DNA from: Bog-473 sp052148295
Lineage (GTDB): Bacteria; Actinomycetota; Acidimicrobiia; Acidimicrobiales; RAAP-2
NCBI GenBank assembly: GCA_052148295.1
Contig: JBKQIP010000078.1
Coordinates: 1-20,140, forward strand
Length of the DNA: 20,140 bases
Reading direction: 5' to 3'
Shown: piece by piece, positions 15,536-20,140 of the stretch
Numbering within the stretch: the first letter of the stretch is position 1
Layout: each line of letters opens with the position of its first letter
Position numbers and translations under genes: made by a program
Notes under the pieces: model-generated
Seen by the model: the letters and a program-made list of their open reading frames with translations, nothing else
Database searches by the model: none
Told to the model about the DNA's origin: nothing

Positions 15536-16339
15536 TCACGAGTCCAGGAGCTGGGCCATCAGGGCGAACCGACCACAGGGCCGCGCCGCCCGGTGGCTGA
15601 AGAAGTCCTCGCCCCCCGTCGTCCGGCCGCAGCTCGAGATCTGGGAGGGCGGGACGCCCGAGAGGACGAGCTGCTGCCGGTTGGCGGCGACCAGGTCCAC
15701 CAGCCAGTGGTCCGTCCCGTCGTCCCGGGCCACGCCGGGATCGAGATCCTGGGGCGCCACGGCGGTGGCCAGCCCTCCTCGCACCGCTTCGTCGACCTGG
15801 TAGCGCTCCGGTGCCACCGCCGGTCCGAGGAACGCCCGCACGCGGTCGACCCGCCCGCCCAGGCGGGCCATGGCGTCGAGGGCGCGGGCCACGGTGCCCG
15901 CCGCCGTGCCACGCCAGCCGGCGTGGACCGCGGCCAGGACGCGGGCGTCGGGGTCGATCAGGGCCATGGGCACGCAGTCGGCCACGAGGATGACCAGGAC
16001 GGTCTCCGCCGCGCCGGTGACCAGGATGTCGGTCGACGCGATGGCATCGGCGTGGTCCCGTGTCCCGCGGCCCCGCTCGGCCGGACCGACCACGGTGGCC
16101 CCGGCACCGTGCACCTGCTGCGCGAAGACCAGGGCATCGGGATCCACCCCGAAGGCACGGGCCGCCCGCTCCCGGTTGGTGCCTACCCGTTCCGGGTCGT
16201 CCCCCACGTGCAGCGCCAGGTTCAACGACGCGTAGGGGCCGTCGGAAACCCCGCCGTGCCGGGTGGACACCGCCACCCCCGCACCGAGAGAGTCGGCGTC
16301 GGGCCACTCCAGCAACGACACGCCGCGTCCGGTGCCCAC
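15536..16339 (-). CDS. pgeF: Peptidoglycan editing factor PgeF / YfiH (multicopper-oxidase-like DUF152)
   Basis: The 267-residue product has the full set of family motifs: STRHGGVS (25-32), QQVHGA (74-79), ADCVPM (120-125), VHAGWRGTAAG (138-148) and FFSHR near the C-terminus. H77, C122 and H139 form the metal/active-site triad. Homologues have been described as polyphenol oxidase or purine nucleoside phosphorylase, and E. coli YfiH (PgeF) prevents L-Ser or Gly from replacing L-Ala at position 1 of the peptidoglycan stem. Its location in front of murL and murD2 supports the peptidoglycan role. The start GTG has only a weak ribosome site (GTGAGC). No sign of decay. Confidence 0.92.
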   Translation of the reverse strand: MGTGRGVSLLEWPDADSLGAGVAVSTRHGGVSDGPYASLNLALHVGDDPERVGTNRERAARAFGVDPDALVFAQQVHGAGATVVGPAERGRGTRDHADAIASTDILVTGAAETVLVILVADCVPMALIDPDARVLAAVHAGWRGTAAGTVARALDAMARLGGRVDRVRAFLGPAVAPERYQVDEAVRGGLATAVAPQDLDPGVARDDGTDHWLVDLVAANRQQLVLSGVPPSQISSCGRTTGGEDFFSHRAARPCGRFALMAQLLDS

Positions 16340-16343
16340 GGGT

Positions 16344-16359
16344 GCTCACGCTAGTGAGC
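16344..16359. promoter_or_regulatory. Perfect short inverted repeat between merR and pgeF
   Basis: GCTCAC and GTGAGC pair perfectly around GCTA. It lies 5 nt before the pgeF GTG start and 17 nt after the merR-type stop. It could be a weak terminator, an operator for pgeF-murL-murD2, or a structure covering the pgeF ribosome site. No T-run follows. Confidence 0.4.
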
Positions 16360-16376
16360 CGGTCGGGGACCCCGGC

Positions 16377-16853
16377 TCAGGATGCCTCGGTCTCGTCCCA
16401 GACCGTGGTCGGGACGATGGCCAGCAGGGGCCGGGCCCGGCCCGGCCCCCGGCCCCGCCGCCCGAGGGGGTTTCGCTCCAACTCACCGAATCCGTACAGC
16501 TCCGCCTCGTCGGTCTCGGTGTCCCCGCCCGGCACGACCTCGCCGTCGCCCAGGCCCAGCACGGTGCCGAGGGACTCGCCCCGCTCGTGCGCTGCGAAGA
16601 GCGCGGCCAGCGACTGCAGCGAGAACCCCTGCGCCTGCAGACGGAGGATGGCCCGGAGCCGCTGGAGGTGGTGACCCCGGTAGATGCCGGTGCGACCCCT
16701 CAGGCCGGGGTGGGGCAGGAGCCCGAGCGTCTGGAAGGAGCGAATGGAGCGGGTGGTGGTCCCGGTCGCCGCGGCCAGCTCGTCGATGGTCAGGACCCCG
16801 CCGGTCACCAGCTCGTCCGGATGCTCGGCCTCGGCGGGGGTGCGCGTCGCCAC
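16377..16853 (-). CDS. MerR-family transcriptional regulator
   Basis: The 158-residue product carries an N-terminal MerR winged helix: LTIDELAAATGTTTRSIRSF (21-40), then QTLGLLPHPGLRGRTGIYRG (41-60) and HHLQRLRAILRLQAQGFSLQ (61-80), followed by a short dimerisation helix and a low-complexity tail ending in VPTTVWDETEAS. No cysteine pattern for metal sensing is present. The start is taken as GTG 16853 because the frame upstream to 17021 translates the promoter and iterons of the divergent hydratase gene. A -10-like TATTGT ends 6 nt before this GTG, so it may be leaderless. Divergent to the MaoC hydratase gene, which it probably regulates. Confidence 0.85.
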   Translation of the reverse strand: MATRTPAEAEHPDELVTGGVLTIDELAAATGTTTRSIRSFQTLGLLPHPGLRGRTGIYRGHHLQRLRAILRLQAQGFSLQSLAALFAAHERGESLGTVLGLGDGEVVPGGDTETDEAELYGFGELERNPLGRRGRGPGRARPLLAIVPTTVWDETEAS

Positions 16854-16884
16854 TTGACAACAATAGCACGAATAGACGTAACAT
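16854..16884 (+). promoter_or_regulatory. Promoter with MerR-type 19-nt spacer for the hydratase gene
   Basis: A consensus TTGACA (16854-16859) and a TAACAT -10 (16879-16884) are separated by 19 nt, which is the abnormal spacing that MerR activators correct by twisting DNA. The -35 touches the start codon of the divergent MerR gene. The spacer contains the direct repeat AATAGCACG/AATAG-ACG rather than a clean dyad. Confidence 0.55.
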
Positions 16885-16910
16885 GAAGGCCCGTCACATC
16901 CGGCGGACCC

Positions 16911-16971
16911 GTCCGGTCCGTCAGAATCGGTCGGACAATCAGATCGGTCGGACAAGCGGATCGGTCGGACA
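16911..16971 (+). repeat. Three 17-bp-spaced iterons in the hydratase gene leader
   Basis: ATCGGTCGGACA occurs at 16926-16937, 16943-16954 and 16960-16971, an exact 17-bp period. Just upstream are two adjacent GTCCG copies (16911-16920) that can pair with the CGGAC inside each iteron. The block lies between the promoter at 16854-16884 and the ribosome site at 16976-16983. Confidence 0.85.
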
Positions 16972-16989
16972 GAGAGGTGGAGGCACAGC

Positions 16990-17877
16990 ATGGGACTGAA
17001 TCTCGAGGCGGTCGGCACCACGTCGGAACCCGGCGAGCGGTCATGGGACCACCGGGACGCGTTGCTCTACGCCCTGGGCGTGGGAGCCGGCGCGCTCGAT
17101 CCGACCGGGTACGAGCTGGAGTTCACCACGGAGAACTCGGCCGGCCACGCCCAGAGGGTGCTGCCCACCTTCGTCACGATCGTGGGGCAGGCCGGCCGGA
17201 TGATGGCCGACCTGGGCGACATCGACATGACCAAGCTGGTCCACGGCGAGCAGGGCATCACCCTGCACGGCGAGGTGCCCGTCGAGGGCAAGGTCCGCAC
17301 CACCACCACGGTGGCCGGCATGTACGACAAGGGTTCGGGCGGTCTGGTCGTGCTCGAGAGCGAGTCGGTGGACGCGGCCACCGGGGCGCCGGCCTTCACC
17401 ACCCGCACCGGCCTCTTCATCCGGGAGGCGGGCGGATTCGGCGGGCCGCGCGGGCCCGAGGGTGACGACGACACGGCGCTGGCCGGCCAGCCGCTCCCGT
17501 CCCGGGAGCCCGACGAGGTGGTGAGCTACCCGACGCGCACCGACCAGGCCCTCCTCTACCGCCTGAGCGGTGATCGCAACCCCCTGCACTCGGACCCGAC
17601 CTTCGCCAAGCGAGCCGGGTTCGATCGACCCATCCTCCACGGCCTGTGCACCTACGGCTTCACCGGACGCGCGTTGCTGCACACGGTCTGCGGGTCCGAC
17701 CCCGCCCGCTTCGGCTCGATGCGGGCCCGCTTCTCCCGCCCGACCCTGCCCGGCGACACCCTCTCCGTCTCGGTGTGGGACGTGGGCGACCAGTCGGCCG
17801 GGGCCTACCGCTTCCGCACGGAGACCCAGCGTGGCGAGGTGGTGATCGACGGAGGCCTGCTGCGCATCGCCGGCTGA
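16990..17877 (+). CDS. MaoC-family (R)-specific enoyl-CoA hydratase (hydratase 2 type)
   Basis: Double hot-dog protein of 295 residues, probably hydrating trans-2-enoyl-CoA esters to (3R)-hydroxyacyl-CoA in beta-oxidation of fatty or steroid side-chain acyl-CoAs. The N-terminal hot-dog half spans about 15-150. The C-terminal half holds the hydratase-2 signature YRLSGDRNPLHSDPTFAKRA (190-209) continuing GFDRPILHGLCTYGF, with catalytic D195 and H200. Layout matches mycobacterial HtdY/Rv3389c-like enzymes and the hydratase part of peroxisomal MFE-2. The ATG is preceded by GGTGGAGG at good spacing. It is convergent with the SDR gene (36 nt apart) and divergent from the MerR gene. Confidence 0.92.
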   Translation: MGLNLEAVGTTSEPGERSWDHRDALLYALGVGAGALDPTGYELEFTTENSAGHAQRVLPTFVTIVGQAGRMMADLGDIDMTKLVHGEQGITLHGEVPVEGKVRTTTTVAGMYDKGSGGLVVLESESVDAATGAPAFTTRTGLFIREAGGFGGPRGPEGDDDTALAGQPLPSREPDEVVSYPTRTDQALLYRLSGDRNPLHSDPTFAKRAGFDRPILHGLCTYGFTGRALLHTVCGSDPARFGSMRARFSRPTLPGDTLSVSVWDVGDQSAGAYRFRTETQRGEVVIDGGLLRIAG

Positions 17878-17913
17878 CGGCGCCCGCTCGACGCCGCGGA
17901 TCAGCATCCACGA

Positions 17914-18768
17914 TCAACCGTCGAAGAGCAGGGAGTAGTCGGCCCCGCGGCGCAGGTGGTGGCCCCCGTCGATGCCCAGGACCTCACCGGTCACGAAGGA
18001 CGACTCGGGGCCGAGGAGTTAGCGCACGGCGCCGGCCACGTCCTCGACGGTGCCCACGCGGCCCAGCGGCATCTCGGCCAGGTAGTCGTCGAGCAGGGCC
18101 CCCCCGGCGGTGATGAACGACATGAGCTCGTCGTCGATGATGCCGGGTGCGACGGTGTTGACCCGGATGCCCAGCGGCCCGAGCTCCTCCGCCGCGGTGG
18201 CGCAGAGGAAGCAGATGCCGGCCTTGGCCACGCCGTAGGCCCAGAGGTAGCGGTGGGGGAAGCGACCGGCGCCCGACGACATGAGCACGATCGACCCTGG
18301 CGTCTCCTGAGCCCGGAACGCGGCGCCGGCCTGCTTGACGCAGATGACCGAGCCCATCAGGTTCAGGTCGATGGTGGCGCGGACCGATGCCACGTCGGCG
18401 TCGAGCACGGGACCGATGTGGACCGAGCCCCCGGCGCAGGCGAAGAGCCCGTCGATGCGCCCCGTGGCTCCGGTGGTGGCCTGAATCGCCGCCGCCACCT
18501 GCTCCTCGACGGTGACGTCGGCCACGATGTGCGCCACCTCGGCGCCGTCCGCGGCCACCGCTCGGATGCGGCCCACCGCGTCGACCAGCTTCTGCTCGGT
18601 GCGGCCGCAGATGGTGACGTGGGCGCCGTCGGCGGCCAGGCGCTGGGCCGTGGCCAATCCGATGCCGCTCCCGCCGCCGGTCACCAGGATCGACCAGCCC
18701 GTGATGCCGGTGGTCGAGGGTGCGGGGGCCGGTTGGGGGGCCGGTGGGGGCGCCGGTGCGGGCGCCAT
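17914..18768 (-). pseudogene. SDR-family oxidoreductase with an in-frame TAA before the conserved C-terminus
   Basis: NAD(P)-dependent short-chain dehydrogenase. An unusual Pro/Ala tail (1-17) precedes the Rossmann motif VTGGGSGIG (29-37); CAGG (111-114), N136, S164/S165, Y178 and K182 (YGVAK) complete the active site. At codon 250 a TAA (18019-18021) interrupts the frame, after VEDVAGAVR. The same frame then continues for 34 codons with typical SDR C-terminal sequence (ESSFVTGEVLGIDGGHHLRR) to a TGA at 17914-17916. Usually an aromatic residue stands at the stop position (AVRYL or AVRFL). If real, the TAA removes the last strand and helix that form the dimer interface. The start ATG overlaps the P450 stop (TGATG), so both are one operon. 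Sequencing error cannot be excluded. Confidence 0.85.
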
Positions 18769-19985
18769 CAGGCGGTCCCGGCGCGCCGGGGCGCGGTGGG
18801 TGTGAAGGCGACGGGCATCGCCTCGATGCCCGAGATGAAGTTGGCCTCGCGCCGCGGCAGGGCGCGGCGGTCCACGGCCAGGTGGAGGTCGGGCAGGCGG
18901 GCCAGGAGCCGCTCCACCATGACCTTGAGCTCGAGGCGGGCCAACTGGTTCCCCAGGCAGAAGTGGGCCCCGAAGCCGAAGGCCAGGTGGGGGTTGGGGG
19001 AGCGCCCGATGTCGAAGTGGTCGGGGTCCTCGAAGACGGCGGCGTCGCGGTTGGCCGAGGGGTACAGGAGCAGGATCTCCTGGCCGGCGGCGATGGTGGC
19101 GCCCTCCAGCGTGACGTCGCGGGTGGCGGTGCGGGCCATGTTCTTGATCGGCGAGACCCAGCGCAACATCTCCTCCACGGCACCGGGGACGAGGTCGGGC
19201 TCGGCCGCCACCCGGGCCATCTGATCGGGATGGGCCATGAGTTCCTCCATCCCGCCGCTGATGACGTGGCGCGTGGTCTCGTCGCCCCCGATCAGGATGA
19301 GGAGGCTCTCGTGCACCAGCGAATCGTCGTCGAGCGAATCGCCGTCGATCTGGGCGTGGCACAGCACGCCGACCAGATCGTCGGTGGCGCCCCGCCGCCG
19401 CCGGTCCGCGAAGACCGGGTGGATGTACTCGGTGTACTCGGTGAAGGCGGTCATGGCCCCCTCCATGAGCGCGGGATCGGGCGAGCCCTGCGCCTTGAGC
19501 ATGTCGTCGGACCACCGCAGCAGATCGTCGCGGTCGGCGGGAGCCACGCCGAGCATGTCGCCGATGACGATGATGGGGAGCGGCGCCGCGATGTCGCGGA
19601 CGAAGTCACAGGTGCCCGCCTCGCACACGTCGTCGATGAGGGTGTCGCAGACCGCCCGCAGGGTGTCCTCCATGGCCCGGACCCGACGGGGGGTGAAGCC
19701 CTCGGAGACCAGCCGCCGCCGGCGCACGTGCTCGGGGGCGTCGAAGTCGATCATCATCGGGAGCTGCGGGAACTTGGGCCGGATGCCGTGGGCGCTCGAG
19801 AACGCCTCGGTGTCGACCGAGACGGCCTTGACGGCGGCGTACGTGGCCGCGGCCCACAGGTCGTTCCGCTCGTCGTAGTAGACGGGGGCATGGGCTCGCA
19901 TCCAGGCGTAGGCCTCGTGCGGTTCGCGCCCGTAGAACGCGCCGTCCATCAGATCGACACCGAGGTTGTCGGGTGCCAGCGTCAC
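18768..19985 (-). CDS. Cytochrome P450, CYP142-like (steroid/lipid terminal hydroxylase)
   Basis: The 405-residue soluble P450 has the I-helix GGDETTRH (233-240), the ExxR pair E272/R275 (EEMLRW) and the heme loop FGFGAHFCLGNQLARLE with C343 as iron ligand. Long stretches resemble mycobacterial CYP142 as I remember it: PMMIDFDAPEH, CDFVRDIAAPLP, LLILIGGDETTRH, SPIKNMARTAT, and the end ANFISGIEAMPVAFTPT. CYP142 oxidises the C26/27 methyl of the cholesterol side chain. The start is a GTG with GGAGGGAG upstream. It overlaps the SDR gene, which would act on the alcohol or a later intermediate, and neighbours a hydratase, consistent with side-chain degradation. Family is certain, subfamily probable. 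Confidence 0.9.
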   Translation of the reverse strand: MTLAPDNLGVDLMDGAFYGREPHEAYAWMRAHAPVYYDERNDLWAAATYAAVKAVSVDTEAFSSAHGIRPKFPQLPMMIDFDAPEHVRRRRLVSEGFTPRRVRAMEDTLRAVCDTLIDDVCEAGTCDFVRDIAAPLPIIVIGDMLGVAPADRDDLLRWSDDMLKAQGSPDPALMEGAMTAFTEYTEYIHPVFADRRRRGATDDLVGVLCHAQIDGDSLDDDSLVHESLLILIGGDETTRHVISGGMEELMAHPDQMARVAAEPDLVPGAVEEMLRWVSPIKNMARTATRDVTLEGATIAAGQEILLLYPSANRDAAVFEDPDHFDIGRSPNPHLAFGFGAHFCLGNQLARLELKVMVERLLARLPDLHLAVDRRALPRREANFISGIEAMPVAFTPTAPRRAGTA

Positions 19986-20046
19986 TGGTCACTCCCTCCG
20001 TTCGCACGCCCGGCCGGGCGAATCGGTGCTCACGATATCCCGACGG

Positions 20047-20052
20047 TAGGGT
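20047..20052 (+). promoter_or_regulatory. -10 element of the terminal sigma-factor gene, probably leaderless
   Basis: TAGGGT ends 6 nt before the ATG at 20059, placing the transcript start at the start codon. A weak alternative reading is that AGGGTGGG serves as ribosome site. Confidence 0.35.
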
Positions 20053-20058
20053 GGGCGA

Positions 20059-20140
20059 ATGGCTGACCAGGCTCACTTCACCGACGTCGCAATGGAGCAC
20101 ATGCCCGGGCTGTACAGCGCCGCCCTGCGCATGACCCGCA
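20059..20140 (+). CDS. ECF sigma factor, N-terminus only (runs off the window)
   Basis: Twenty-seven codons are visible, beginning MADQAHFTDVAMEHMPGLYS and continuing AALRMTR. 'LYSAALRMTR' is the start of sigma region 2 in RpoE/SigH/SigR-type ECF factors, normally followed by NPADAEDLVQ beyond the window edge. It is divergent from the P450 gene with 73 nt between the starts. Subtype cannot be fixed from this fragment, though the resemblance is greatest to SigR/SigH redox-stress factors. Confidence 0.75.
   Translation, partial: MADQAHFTDVAMEHMPGLYSAALRMTR

Noticed and set aside
16854..17021. Cysteine-rich N-terminal extension of the MerR protein
   Set aside because: It would be encoded by the promoter and the 17-bp iterons of the divergent hydratase gene. 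The MerR domain begins right after the GTG at 16853.
17878..17896. Terminator between the convergent hydratase and SDR genes (CGGCG/CGCCG, 9-nt loop)
   Set aside because: A 5-bp GC stem is expected by chance in this base composition, and no T-run follows.
18769..19515. Extension of the SDR reading frame through the P450 gene (498-residue frame)
   Set aside because: The extra part is the P450 gene in another frame and is dominated by Arg/Gly/Pro/His, typical of shadow translation in high-GC DNA.

Overview
The window is high-GC DNA with mostly GTG/ATG starts, 1-4 bp stop/start overlaps between genes, and several starts that look leaderless. The topA-tmk-holB cluster, a MurL/MurD2 pair and a CYP142-type P450 together suggest an actinobacterium, possibly of the Acidimicrobiia. 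The class-level guess is an inference from gene content.

Region 1 (1-3482, + strand) is housekeeping. It holds the 3' part of topA (four C-terminal repeats and a lysine-rich tail), tmk and holB as a translationally coupled replication operon, then tRNA-Thr(CGT). The tRNA 3' end is followed by a short tandem-repeat array built partly from the tRNA end itself.

Region 2 (about 3560-10974, mostly - strand) is accessory. It contains a one-TM hypothetical protein with a strong hairpin behind it, a frameshifted serpin-like remnant, and an ECF sigma factor overlapping a two-TM DUF4349 protein that is probably its membrane partner. A candidate self-recognised ECF promoter lies upstream of the sigma gene. 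Then come a three-TM protein, a small secreted beta-sandwich protein, a fragment of a phage-tail-collar-like protein, a large FtsX-type permease without an ATPase, and a 55-residue membrane peptide that looks like the first part of a LysE/GAP-type transporter. Remnants are concentrated here.

Region 3 (about 11064-16339) holds a DMT transporter with no canonical start codon at the expected place. It also holds a heme-oxygenase-like diiron protein whose ligands and sacrificial residues line up with Chlamydia CADD (a pABA synthase). Convergent to that lies a - strand peptidoglycan module, pgeF-murL-murD2. MurD2 would add L-Glu and MurL would epimerise it to D-Glu, while PgeF hydrolyses misbuilt precursor, so the three together control positions 1 and 2 of the stem peptide.

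Region 4 (16377-20140) has a MerR regulator divergent from a MaoC-type enoyl-CoA hydratase. Between them is a promoter with the long 19-nt spacer typical of MerR targets, and a leader with three 17-bp-spaced iterons. On the - strand a CYP142-like P450 is coupled to an SDR dehydrogenase that carries an in-frame TAA before its conserved C-terminus. P450, SDR and hydratase suggest steroid side-chain or branched-lipid catabolism. The window ends in the first 27 codons of a second ECF sigma factor.
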